The notes below the pieces were generated by a model. It did not search any database. It had not been told where the DNA came from and saw nothing but the letters and a program-made list of their open reading frames with translations. A stretch of DNA of 8,712 nt, taken from assembly GCA_024636355.1 (NCBI GenBank), contig JAGXHH010000011.1, positions 1-8,712 of the forward strand. Reading direction: 5' to 3'. The position numbers were made by a program, and so were the translations under genes. Shown here piece after piece: positions 1 to 5,784 of this stretch. Within the stretch, counting starts at the first letter, position 1, and every line of letters starts with the position of its first letter. The stretch comes from Desulfobacteraceae bacterium. GTDB lineage: Bacteria > Desulfobacterota > Desulfobacteria > Desulfobacterales > Desulfosalsimonadaceae.

Positions 1-1634
1 AGGCCGTTTAACCCCACCCCCCACTTATGCTTTGCCTTCAATCCGAAAAACCAGTGCGCGAAAGCCGGCATAATCACGATGGTGAAAATCAGCGCCGATA
101 TCAGGGCAAAGGTTTTGGTATAAGCCAGAGGCCCGAACAGTTTGCCTTCGGCGGCCTGCATGGTGAAGACCGGGAAAAAGCTGACGATGGTGGTCGACAC
201 GGCCGTTAATATGGCGGTCGCCACTTCCGTGGTGGCGTGATAAACGGTTTCCAAAACGGCCTGTCCCGGCGGTGCCTCGTCCATGTGACGCAAGATATTT
301 TCATTCAGGATGATGCCGAGATCGACCATCGTGCCGATCGCAATGGCAATACCGGATAGGGCGACGATATTGGCATCGATCCCGACGTATTTCATGAATA
401 TGAAGCACATGAGCACAGCCAGCGGCAAGAGCGAGGAGATCAGGAAGGAGGCACGCAGGTTGCGCACCATGACGATGATGACGATGATAGTGATCAGGAT
501 TTGCAGGGAAATGGCGTCATAAAGAGTGCCAAGCGTCTCATTGATGAGTTGGGTGCGGTCGTAATAGGGGACAATCGTCACTTTGGACACCGTTCCATCC
601 GCAAGCGTTTTGGAAGGAAGGCCGGAAGAGATTTCCGTAATTTTTTCTTTGACATTGTTGATCACCGCCAGGGGGTTGTCGCCAAAACGCGCCACCACCA
701 CACCCCCGGTTGCTTCCGCGCCACTCTTGTCGAGGATGCCCAGCATGGAGCGGTCCGCGGGACCGATGTTGACATGGCCGATGTCCTTTATCCTGACGGG
801 GACATTGGCATTGACCTTCACGACGGCATTTTCGATGTCTTCGATCTTTTTGACATACCCCAGCCCCCGGATAAGGTATTCCACCTGGTTGATCTCGATG
901 GTGTTAGCACCTACATCCCGGTTGCTGCTTTTCAGAGCACTCATGACTTCCCTCATGGAAACTCTGAAGGTCTTCATGGCCGAGGGATCGAGATCCACCT
1001 GGTATTCCTTGACATGGCCGCCGATAGACGCCACTTCGGCAACGCCTTCCGCACCGGTTAAGGCATAGCGCACATAAAAATCCTGGATGGTGCGCAGCTC
1101 GTGCAGATCCCACCCTCCGGCGGGGCTTCCCTCCGGGTCTCTTCCCTCCAGGGTGTACCAGAAAACCTGCCCAAGAGCTGTAGCATCCGGACCGAGCTTG
1201 GGCTGGACATCGACCGGCAGCAGGTTGGCGGGAAGAGCGTTTAGTTTTTCCAGGATTCGGGAACGGCTCCAGTAGTATTCGATATCATCGCTGAAAATGA
1301 TGTAGATACTGGAAAAACCGAACATGGATGTGCTGCGGATGGAGGTCACCCCCGGCATGCCGAGCAGGGCGGTGGTAAGGGGATAAGTGATCTGGTCCTC
1401 AACATCCTGGGGCGAGCGGCCCATCCATTCCGTAAAAATGATCTGCTGATTTTCACCGATATCCGGAATGGCATCCACCGCCACCGGATCGCGGGGGAGG
1501 AAATCCACTTCCCAGTCAAATGGGGATGTCACAATCCCCCACCCTATTATCAGGAGCAGCACAAGCACTGTAACCAGTTTTTGTTCAAGGAAGAATTTGA
1601 TTACTCGATTCAATATGATGTCCCATTTTTTCAT
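1..1634 (-). CDS. CusA/CzcA-type RND heavy-metal efflux permease (N-terminal part)
   Basis: Inner-membrane proton-driven pump subunit that, with a periplasmic adaptor and an outer-membrane channel, exports metal ions. One open frame of 544 codons runs off the left edge; full family members are about 1,000-1,200 residues, so roughly half is missing. Visible: TM1 at about residues 20-38; a conserved porter segment containing PRDPVAVDAIPDIGENQQI and GRSPQDVEDQITYPL; GPDATALGQVFWYTLEGRDP near 148-167; then TM2-TM6 between about 373 and 530. TM4 carries the RND signature GIAIAIGTMVDLGIILNEN with the proton-relay Asp at 438. The wording GTMVD and the GRDPEGSPAGGWDL insert match a CusA-like branch distinct from E. 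coli CusA. Metal specificity (Cu/Ag versus Zn/Co/Ni) cannot be set because the later methionine sites lie outside the window. The ATG at 1634 has no clear Shine-Dalgarno; a TTG at 1613 is a possible alternative. It lies downstream of the small exported Cys protein on the same strand. No adaptor or channel gene is visible. Confidence 0.93.
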   Translation of the reverse strand, partial: MKKWDIILNRVIKFFLEQKLVTVLVLLLIIGWGIVTSPFDWEVDFLPRDPVAVDAIPDIGENQQIIFTEWMGRSPQDVEDQITYPLTTALLGMPGVTSIRSTSMFGFSSIYIIFSDDIEYYWSRSRILEKLNALPANLLPVDVQPKLGPDATALGQVFWYTLEGRDPEGSPAGGWDLHELRTIQDFYVRYALTGAEGVAEVASIGGHVKEYQVDLDPSAMKTFRVSMREVMSALKSSNRDVGANTIEINQVEYLIRGLGYVKKIEDIENAVVKVNANVPVRIKDIGHVNIGPADRSMLGILDKSGAEATGGVVVARFGDNPLAVINNVKEKITEISSGLPSKTLADGTVSKVTIVPYYDRTQLINETLGTLYDAISLQILITIIVIIVMVRNLRASFLISSLLPLAVLMCFIFMKYVGIDANIVALSGIAIAIGTMVDLGIILNENILRHMDEAPPGQAVLETVYHATTEVATAILTAVSTTIVSFFPVFTMQAAEGKLFGPLAYTKTFALISALIFTIVIMPAFAHWFFGLKAKHKWGVGLNG

Positions 1635-1641
1635 TTAATCG

Positions 1642-1672
1642 AAATCGGGTATTGGTGTGCTTAACCCGATTT
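1642..1672 (-). promoter_or_regulatory. Inverted repeat just upstream of the RND pump start
   Basis: A perfect 9-bp inverted repeat (AAATCGGGT at 1642-1650, ACCCGATTT at 1664-1672) with a 13-nt loop ends 7 nt before the pump ATG. In the minus-strand mRNA it would fold immediately 5' of the start codon, in a leader with no obvious Shine-Dalgarno. It may be a translational control hairpin or an operator; neither can be decided from sequence alone. Confidence 0.4.
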
Positions 1673-1711
1673 GTTGATTTAAGCGAAACCCAGGCGCACG
1701 GATTGAAGATC

Positions 1712-1739
1712 CGCGGATTGCGGAAATCCGCAACCCGCG
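1712..1739 (-). other. GC-rich stem-loop between the Cys-rich gene and the RND pump gene
   Basis: Arms 1712-1724 and 1727-1739 pair at 12 of 13 positions (core TTGCGGA / TCCGCAA), giving a very stable hairpin 8 nt past the stop codon of the upstream minus-strand gene. No U-run follows on the minus strand, so it is not a standard intrinsic terminator. It could act as an mRNA processing or stabilising element that lowers pump expression relative to the upstream gene, or be a small dispersed palindrome. Confidence 0.5.
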
Positions 1740-1746
1740 AAGTTTT

Positions 1747-2088
1747 TCAGTGTTTGGCGGCCTGGTGTTTATAAGCATCCGCCAGTTTCCGGATATAGGT
1801 ATCCGGTTTCGCCTTTATTGTATTGATGCAATTCCGGCAGCACAGGAGAAAGGTGTTTCCTTTATAGGTGAACTCCACGGGTTCACCCATGGAATCGAGC
1901 GACAATCCGGTAACGACACAGGTCTCGAGAGGGTAGGCTTTGGCATGTCCATTTTCGGTGGCATGAGAGGTCGCCATTTTTCCATCTTCGAGCGAATGAT
2001 CTTGTCCGGCATGTGGGTTCTGGGCATAAACAGTCGCCGTCGACAGCAACAGGTAACAACAGCTGATGGTGAGGGTCTTTTTGATCAT
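1747..2088 (-). CDS. Exported small protein with YHS/TRASH-like Cys metal-binding domain
   Basis: 113-residue periplasmic protein, probably a metal-binding accessory or chaperone for the adjacent RND pump. Residues 1-22 form a Sec signal peptide (basic MIKK, hydrophobic core, likely cleavage after VYA). A His-containing linker (about 23-50) follows, then a compact domain at about 52-105 with C57 in a CVVTG motif, the phrase MGEPVEFTYKGNTFLLCC, and C83, C84 and C87 in CCRNC. This cysteine layout and the phrase 'PVEFTYKG..LCC..C' resemble YHS/TRASH-type domains, which bind soft metals such as Cu, Ag or Hg through thiols; that link is family knowledge, not shown here. A GGAGAG ribosome site precedes the ATG. 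A strong sigma-54 promoter lies about 41 nt further upstream, and the pump gene follows on the same strand after 112 bp, so co-transcription is likely. The exact ligand is unknown. Confidence 0.85.
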   Translation of the reverse strand: MIKKTLTISCCYLLLSTATVYAQNPHAGQDHSLEDGKMATSHATENGHAKAYPLETCVVTGLSLDSMGEPVEFTYKGNTFLLCCRNCINTIKAKPDTYIRKLADAYKHQAAKH

Positions 2089-2139
2089 TTTCTCTCCTTT
2101 TACATGTTTAATGGTTATCGAACTACTTGCATGTTTAGT

Positions 2140-2155
2140 TGCAACGAATATGCCA
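2140..2155 (-). promoter_or_regulatory. Sigma-54 (-24/-12) promoter for the Cys-rich protein and RND pump
   Basis: Read on the minus strand the site is TGGCATATTCGTTGCA, a full match to the sigma-54 consensus TGGCAYRNNNNTTGCW with the required 12-bp GG-to-GC offset. The start site is predicted near 2129, leaving about 41 nt of leader with the Shine-Dalgarno before the ATG at 2088. Such promoters need an ATP-dependent enhancer-binding activator, which implies signal-dependent, low-leak expression of the metal-handling genes downstream. Confidence 0.78.
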
Positions 2156-2625
2156 CTATCCTAAGGTTGAAGATTCTACAATATGGTAGTTTGTGTTGGT
2201 TTATGCGTTTAAATATTCGATATAATGAAGTAAGTGAGAAATTTGTCGCGTTTGATGATTTCGTAAAAAGTCGTTTTTTCGCTTTTGCCATCCTTCCTGC
2301 AAAACCAAACACATTTAAATGGGCACGAGTAAAAAAGTTCAGATCAGAATTTACGCATCGATTTCAAGGTGCTGTAAATTGTCTCAACCATGTTGTTCAT
2401 ACTGCGTTAATTGCCATCGAGCCGATGGTGACTAAATCCTTCGCACATTCCCAAAAAAACATGGATAGAATTTTCACACCTGTTTAAACCGCCCTGCTCA
2501 TAAACTTTATACCCTGACTGAATACCGCCAGAAGCCGAATGAGTATGGCGAAATAGGCCTGGTCGGGGAAGAGGGCGACTGGTTCTCATGATGTAATCAT
2601 TCGGTTCAGTTCGGCTTCCATTTTC
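2156..2625. other. AT-rich stretch with no recognisable gene
   Basis: About 470 bp between the minus-strand sigma-54 promoter and the next candidate promoter. Composition is clearly more AT-rich than the flanking genes up to about 2480. Open frames exist on both strands (plus to 2487; minus 2312-2115), but none has a good ribosome site, signal peptide or recognisable motif, and the plus frame overlaps the antisense of the Cys-rich gene. It may be a decayed insertion or foreign segment. I cannot assign it. Confidence 0.5.
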
Positions 2626-2641
2626 TGGTATGCAACTTGCT
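2626..2641 (+). promoter_or_regulatory. Possible sigma-54 promoter upstream of the GGDEF remnant
   Basis: TGGTATGCAACTTGCT matches the sigma-54 consensus except for T in place of C after the GG, with correct GG-to-GC spacing. The predicted start is near 2652. It sits directly before the broken GGDEF segment and about 400 nt before the small lipoprotein at 3056, so it could be an orphaned promoter now reading through the remnant. One mismatch and no adjacent intact gene keep confidence low. Confidence 0.35.
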
Positions 2642-2655
2642 TTACCCCTTGTGCA

Positions 2656-2950
2656 TTAATAGGGGAGTTTGTGATCGTAATGCCGGAAACCGGAAACGAA
2701 ATGGCCCATGCGCTGGCGCAACGGATTTGCGCCAGCCGTATCGAATTACCCGTTCCCCCACCGGAGTTCCCAACCGGGAGAAAAGGTGACCATCAGCATC
2801 GGCATGGCTGAACTGCCATCCGACGCCCAAACAATGGAGCAATTGATTCGAACCGCGGACCAGGCACTCTATGCGGCCAAAGCGGAAGGAAAAAACCGGG
2901 TCTGCAGATTCGAGGCAGAAGATCACGGATCAGAAGTCCACTCTTTTTGA
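2656..2950 (+). pseudogene. Degraded GGDEF (diguanylate cyclase) C-terminal fragment, frameshifted
   Basis: Two consecutive frames together spell the C-terminal half of a GGDEF domain, which normally makes cyclic di-GMP from two GTP. The first frame (about 2656-2775) reads ALIGEFVIVMPETGNEM then AHALAQRICASRIELPVP, matching the usual 'GGDEF-V-LPET..A..LAERIR' stretch, but the GGDEF signature itself is shortened to IGEF. The second frame (about 2776-2950) continues EKVTISIGMAELP and then TADQALYAAKAEGKNRV, the standard 'VTVSIG..AD.ALY.AK..GRNRV' ending, to a TGA at 2948-2950. The frame changes near 2770-2780 (+1). The N-terminal half of the domain and any sensory domain are absent. Active-site residues are damaged, so it is surely inactive, a remnant of a rearrangement or deletion. 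An ATG at 2708 opens the second frame but has no support as a real start. Confidence 0.75.
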
Positions 2951-3055
2951 AAAATTTCAGAGCAGGCAGTTCGGGAGCAACCCGATTGTCCTGCATCTGT
3001 TCTATTCGTTCCGGGAATTTTCGGACCGGGATTTATTTTATCGGGAGGTTAGAAA

Positions 3056-3217
3056 ATGACCAAAAAAACTATGCTCATTCTTTTTGCCGTTCTGCTCGTT
3101 GCCGTTTTTCTGGCTGCCTGCCATCCGCATCGCAGACATCATCGTGGTTGTGACAGTTATGGCCCGTTCGGGGCCGATCCCGTTCGATCTCAGGTTTCCG
3201 AAACTGACCTCCGCTGA
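3056..3217 (+). CDS. Small His-rich lipoprotein
   Basis: 53-residue predicted lipoprotein. The ATG has a good Shine-Dalgarno (GGGAGG, 3044-3049) at suitable spacing. Residues 1-21 form a lipoprotein signal (MTKK, then a hydrophobic core) ending in a lipobox LAAC, with the lipidated Cys at 22. The mature peptide starts CHPHRRHHRGCDSYG: five His, three Arg and a second Cys within the first 12 residues, then a short polar tail. The His/Cys cluster next to the membrane could bind a metal ion, which would fit the metal theme of the window; this is inference. No homologue family is recognised. It is followed by about 80 nt and then a hairpin whose U-run faces the other strand. It is short enough to be missed by automatic callers, but start site, signal and lipobox agree. 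Confidence 0.7.
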   Translation: MTKKTMLILFAVLLVAVFLAACHPHRRHHRGCDSYGPFGADPVRSQVSETDLR

Positions 3218-3295
3218 TGTCGGTTTTAAGGCAGCGGATAGACCTTGAACATGGCGGAACCAATGCGGCGGCGGTTGCGCCAATCGCGCCGGGCG

Positions 3296-3333
3296 CAAAA
3301 AAAGAAGCGGGAGCTTCCAAGTTCCCGCTTCTT
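3296..3333 (-). terminator. Rho-independent terminator, minus-strand orientation
   Basis: An 11-bp perfect stem (3302-3312 with 3323-3333, core GAAGCGGGA / TCCCGCTTC) is flanked on its left by seven A residues (3297-3303), which become a U-run in minus-strand RNA. It would stop transcription coming from the Met/His-rich gene (3973-3518) after reading through the palindromic repeat. On the plus strand there is no U-run after the stem, so termination of the small lipoprotein mRNA here would be weak. Confidence 0.7.
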
Positions 3334-3351
3334 CGGTTTAAAAAACTAAAA

Positions 3352-3516
3352 TTTTCCGGTTATCTGTTTCACTCCAGTGATGGGCAATCCTTTTTGGTGC
3401 CAAGGAGATCGAATATCCTCTCGCAGAGGCGCTGGGAACGCAGAGGAACTCTCCTCGTCCTCAGCGGCTCTGCGAGAAAAATCATTAACTGGAGTTTTTC
3501 GGATAACCAGATAAAA
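3352..3516. repeat. Nested palindromic intergenic repeat (MITE/REP-like)
   Basis: About 165 bp with two nested inverted repeats. The inner arms 3419-3434 and 3462-3477 pair at 15 of 16 positions and contain the motif TCTCGCAGAG, which is reminiscent of dispersed intergenic repeats in environmental proteobacterial genomes. The outer arms 3352-3378 and 3488-3514 match imperfectly, including ACTCCAGT / ACTGGAGT at 8 of 8 and GGTTATC / GATAACC. The element ends one or two bases from the stop codon of the minus-strand Met/His-rich gene and encodes no protein. Whether it is mobile or a transcribed structured RNA is not shown. Confidence 0.65.
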
Positions 3517-3517
3517 T

Positions 3518-3973
3518 TTATTCCGGTGCGATCTCATTCAGCCGTCGCTGCATGACATCGAGCTCATTGTGCATCCGTTCGATCTCCCTGTCGGTCATTC
3601 CACCGGATTCCATATGCTGCGTCAGCGACTGCATGTTCTCCGACGTGCGATCCATCATGTTTTCCATGACTTGCATGTCCGCAGAACCCAATCTTCCACT
3701 CTTTACAGTCACCGACATCTGGTCGATCATGCCCCTCATCCGGTCCGTCATTGTCTGCATATTGGAATGCGTTCCATAATCCATATGGTCGCCCGAAAAA
3801 TGAGATCCCTGTTCCATCTCCCGGTAATGCCCGTTCCCGTATTGATCCATTGACTCGTGGTGGTCTATGCCGCTGCCGCCGTGCCCCATGCCGCCATGGC
3901 CGCCCATGGCGGCAAAAGCGGAACCCCCCGTCAATGCGATTATCAGGCTGACAGTTGAAATGATTCGTTTCAT
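3518..3973 (-). CDS. Exported Met/His-rich protein, putative periplasmic metal-binding
   Basis: 151 residues from the ATG at 3973, chosen because it has an AGGAG ribosome site 6-7 nt upstream and begins a clean Sec signal peptide (MKRIISTVSLIIALTGGSAF, likely cleaved near AFA-A at 21-22). A longer frame from 4054 would put that signal internally and overlap the sigma-54 promoter. The mature protein has two parts: residues 23-70 are Gly/His/Met-rich and probably disordered (MGGHGGMGHGG, then HH at 38-39), and 71-148 are predicted helical with Met at close intervals (for example NMQTMTDRMRGMIDQM). About 19 Met and 10 His occur in 129 mature residues. Met/His clusters are a hallmark of periplasmic Cu(I)/Ag(I) binders, so a copper or silver buffering role is inferred; no named family is recognised. 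The sigma-54 promoter and exported metal-binding character parallel enterobacterial ZraP, but the sequence is not ZraP-like in any motif I can see. Confidence 0.85.
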   Translation of the reverse strand: MKRIISTVSLIIALTGGSAFAAMGGHGGMGHGGSGIDHHESMDQYGNGHYREMEQGSHFSGDHMDYGTHSNMQTMTDRMRGMIDQMSVTVKSGRLGSADMQVMENMMDRTSENMQSLTQHMESGGMTDREIERMHNELDVMQRRLNEIAPE

Positions 3974-4024
3974 ACGTTTCTCCTTTTTCAAATTAGTTTT
4001 AAATTGCCAACTTACTGATTGAAT

Positions 4025-4040
4025 AGCAAAACTGATGCCA
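4025..4040 (-). promoter_or_regulatory. Sigma-54 promoter for the Met/His-rich protein
   Basis: On the minus strand the site reads TGGCATCAGTTTTGCT: both the GG (-24) and GC (-12) elements are present with correct 12-bp offset, and only the less conserved purine after TGGCAT differs from consensus. The predicted start near 4014 gives a leader of about 41 nt to the ATG at 3973, almost the same as for the Cys-rich gene at 2088. This supports a common activator for the two. Confidence 0.72.
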
Positions 4041-4127
4041 CATTTGCAATTCACGAAAAGAAACTGTATTTATTAATGAAACGGCCATTCTGCCTTGGGA
4101 TCGCACGGGCGAATGCTTCAAAAGTTC

Positions 4128-4148
4128 GCACCCGATCCATCCGGGTGC
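4128..4148. promoter_or_regulatory. Inverted repeat between divergent sigma-54 promoters (candidate activator site)
   Basis: A perfect 7-bp inverted repeat, GCACCCG (4128-4134) and CGGGTGC (4142-4148), with a 7-nt spacer. Its centre is about 124 bp upstream of the predicted minus-strand start (4014) and about 147 bp upstream of the plus-strand start (4285), within the usual range for bacterial enhancer-binding-protein sites. Further GC-rich partial copies (4102-4113 and 4158-4175) lie around it. Function is inferred from position and symmetry. Confidence 0.45.
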
Positions 4149-4258
4149 CTCAAAAATGCGCGGGTGACGGGTGAACGTTTGGGGAAATGGCAGTTCAATT
4201 TTTTCGCCGGCCTTGAGCCTTATAAAAAATCCAGGATTTAGTCCGGGCACTAAGCAGT

Positions 4259-4274
4259 TGGCACGCAGATTGCT
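4259..4274 (+). promoter_or_regulatory. Sigma-54 promoter for the TPR/outer-membrane protein
   Basis: TGGCACGCAGATTGCT is a perfect match to the sigma-54 consensus TGGCACRNNNNTTGCW. The start is predicted near 4285, leaving a leader of about 72 nt before the ATG at 4357. It is divergent to the sigma-54 promoter at 4025-4040, with about 220 bp between them. Confidence 0.87.
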
Positions 4275-4356
4275 GTAACGATTTTGACCCAAAGAATATC
4301 ACAAACTCGAACCGGTTCAGTAACCCTAAATAAAGCAAGCAGGAAGGAATTTAAAA

Positions 4357-5616
4357 ATGCGATCGATTAAGATCTGTATCCTTATCATTTCAGTTTTTTT
4401 CGTATCCGTGCCAGTCCTTTTGGGTGCGGATGCCGCTTCTTCGCCCGAGGCCATGTTCAGTCTTGGAACCGAAGCCTTCGGCAACGGCAGATACGAACAG
4501 GCGCTCGAGCATTTCCAGGCGGCCCAAAAAGCGGGCCTGGATACTGCGGCACTCCATTACAATCTCGGCGTTACCTATTATAAGTTGAAGCGTTACAGCG
4601 AGGCGCGGCAGGAATTTGAAAAACTTGTTGCGGTATCTGAAACCGCACCGCTTGCCCATTACAACCTCGGCCGGATCGCGCTTGCCCGGGGCGATGAAGC
4701 AGCGGCGAAAACGCATTTCCAGGTAACATTTCGCACGGCCACGGACGAAACGCTTCGCATGCTTGCCGATGATCGGCTCCGGGAACTCGCTGCGGTTGAG
4801 CAGCCCCCCCGGAAGTGGTCCGGCTTTGCTTCGCTTGCCGCCGGTTATGACGACAATGTGGCGCTCATTGCGGACAGCGAGGTGCTGATCGGCGAGACGG
4901 AGGATGAGTTTCTGGAATTCATCGGGGGGGTAACCGGTCAGCTCATGGGAACGGGTACCAACGGGCTGCAGTTGAAATCGACCGGCTATTACCAGAATTA
5001 CCTGGATGCCGACGAATTTGATTTCGGCAACTTCCGTATCGGCCCCGAACTCGACCGTCAATTCGGGGCCTGGAACACTTCCCTGGCGGGATTTGTGGAC
5101 CTGGCCTATATCGACCATGATCTCTTCGAGCAGATTTTCAGCACGGAAATCCAGGGGTCTCGAGAAATTTATCCGAATCTTGTCCTGCGGATGACATATC
5201 AGCTGGGCTTCATAGATGCCGAATCCCCCTATGAGGACCTGGACGGCAACCGCCACCGGATAACCGCAGACCTTCGCACGTATGTTCTCGGGGCATACAC
5301 CGGCATCGGTTATACGCTGGAATTAAACGACCGGGATGATCCTGATTTTCCCAACCGCCACAGTGTCGGTTTTCTCGTGGATAAAGACCTGACCCCTGAC
5401 TGGACCGTCGGTGTCAGCGGCAGTTACCGCTACAGCGATTACCAGGAAACCGATCGGCAGGATGAACGGCTGTGGCTCACTGCCCGGGTTGCCAGGAGTA
5501 TTCCGTGGGATTTCCATGTATTCGGGAAATATGATTATATCGATAATTATTCCAACGTGGACGAAAACGAATACACCAGCAACGTGTTTTCCCTTGGTAT
5601 CGAACGCTTTTTTTAA
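4357..5616 (+). CDS. TPR-containing outer-membrane beta-barrel protein
   Basis: 419-residue exported protein. The ATG has a strong GGAAGGA ribosome site 8 nt upstream. Residues 1-24 are a Sec signal peptide (cleavage near LLGADA). Residues about 31-130 contain three TPR-like units (AMFSLGTEAFGNGRYEQALE; HYNLGVTYYKLKRYSEARQE; AHYNLGRIALARGDEAAAK), a periplasmic interaction module. From about 154 the protein becomes alternating polar/hydrophobic beta strands beginning FASLAAGYDDNV and ending GIERFF, with the C-terminal aromatic typical of outer-membrane barrels recognised by the Bam complex. A periplasmic TPR domain followed by a C-terminal barrel is the plan of Slam-type surface-lipoprotein translocators and of several uncharacterised families; the barrel here (about 265 residues) would allow roughly 12-14 strands. 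Assignment to Slam is only a possibility. It is driven by the near-perfect sigma-54 promoter at 4259. The sigma-factor operon follows after a dispersed repeat. Confidence 0.87.
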   Translation: MRSIKICILIISVFFVSVPVLLGADAASSPEAMFSLGTEAFGNGRYEQALEHFQAAQKAGLDTAALHYNLGVTYYKLKRYSEARQEFEKLVAVSETAPLAHYNLGRIALARGDEAAAKTHFQVTFRTATDETLRMLADDRLRELAAVEQPPRKWSGFASLAAGYDDNVALIADSEVLIGETEDEFLEFIGGVTGQLMGTGTNGLQLKSTGYYQNYLDADEFDFGNFRIGPELDRQFGAWNTSLAGFVDLAYIDHDLFEQIFSTEIQGSREIYPNLVLRMTYQLGFIDAESPYEDLDGNRHRITADLRTYVLGAYTGIGYTLELNDRDDPDFPNRHSVGFLVDKDLTPDWTVGVSGSYRYSDYQETDRQDERLWLTARVARSIPWDFHVFGKYDYIDNYSNVDENEYTSNVFSLGIERFF

Positions 5617-5641
5617 TGCCGCAAATCCAAGGAACTCTTCA

Positions 5642-5715
5642 AGCCGTCACCCCGGCGCAGGCCGGGGTCCAGAAATCAAGAAGACTGGATACCGGCCTGC
5701 GCCGGTATGACGGCT
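5642..5715. repeat. Dispersed palindromic repeat (RHPGAGRGPE type)
   Basis: Imperfect inverted repeat with outer arms AGCCGTCA (5642-5649) and TGACGGCT (5708-5715); each half also has an internal palindrome (CCGGCGCAGGCCGG and CCGGCCTGCGCCGG). Translated in the plus frame it gives the familiar RHPGAGRGPE phrase produced by this widespread proteobacterial intergenic repeat. It lies between the barrel gene and the sigma-factor gene and may act as a transcript-end structure for the barrel mRNA. Confidence 0.8.
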
Positions 5716-5784
5716 GAAGCTTGTCGTTCCTTTCTTCAAAAACTTCGCCAACGGGGTAAATGGCTTTTTACGAGACCATCAACT

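Noticed and set aside
310..1275. Several plus-strand open frames antisense to the RND gene (for example 501-1061)
   Set aside because: The minus strand carries one uninterrupted, clearly recognisable RND pump frame over the whole stretch; the plus frames are its shadows.
1750..2487. 245-codon plus-strand open frame
   Set aside because: It begins antisense to the Cys-rich exported gene, crosses a sigma-54 promoter on the other strand, has no ribosome site and shows no protein motif.
2964..2979. Possible sigma-54 site before the small lipoprotein
   Set aside because: GG and GC are spaced correctly, but the flanking consensus positions are mostly wrong, so it is no better than chance.
3974..4054. 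N-terminal extension of the Met/His-rich protein to the ATG at 4054
   Set aside because: It would bury the Sec signal peptide internally and start upstream of the predicted sigma-54 start site at about 4014; the ATG at 3973 has a good ribosome site.
3999..4292. 97-codon minus-strand frame
   Set aside because: It overlaps both sigma-54 promoters and the inverted repeat, has no signal, motif or good ribosome site, and is best explained as regulatory DNA.
4390..5256. 288-codon minus-strand frame antisense to the TPR/barrel gene
   Set aside because: The plus frame has signal peptide, TPR repeats and barrel end; the minus frame has no recognisable motif.
5631..5636. GGAACT as an ECF -35 element upstream of the sigma gene
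   Set aside because: No matching -10 element at the required 15-17 bp spacing; the downstream bases belong to the dispersed repeat.
5411..5710. 99-codon plus frame ending in the RHPGAGRGPE phrase
   Set aside because: This is a translation of the barrel gene in the wrong frame followed by the dispersed palindromic repeat, a well-known annotation artefact.
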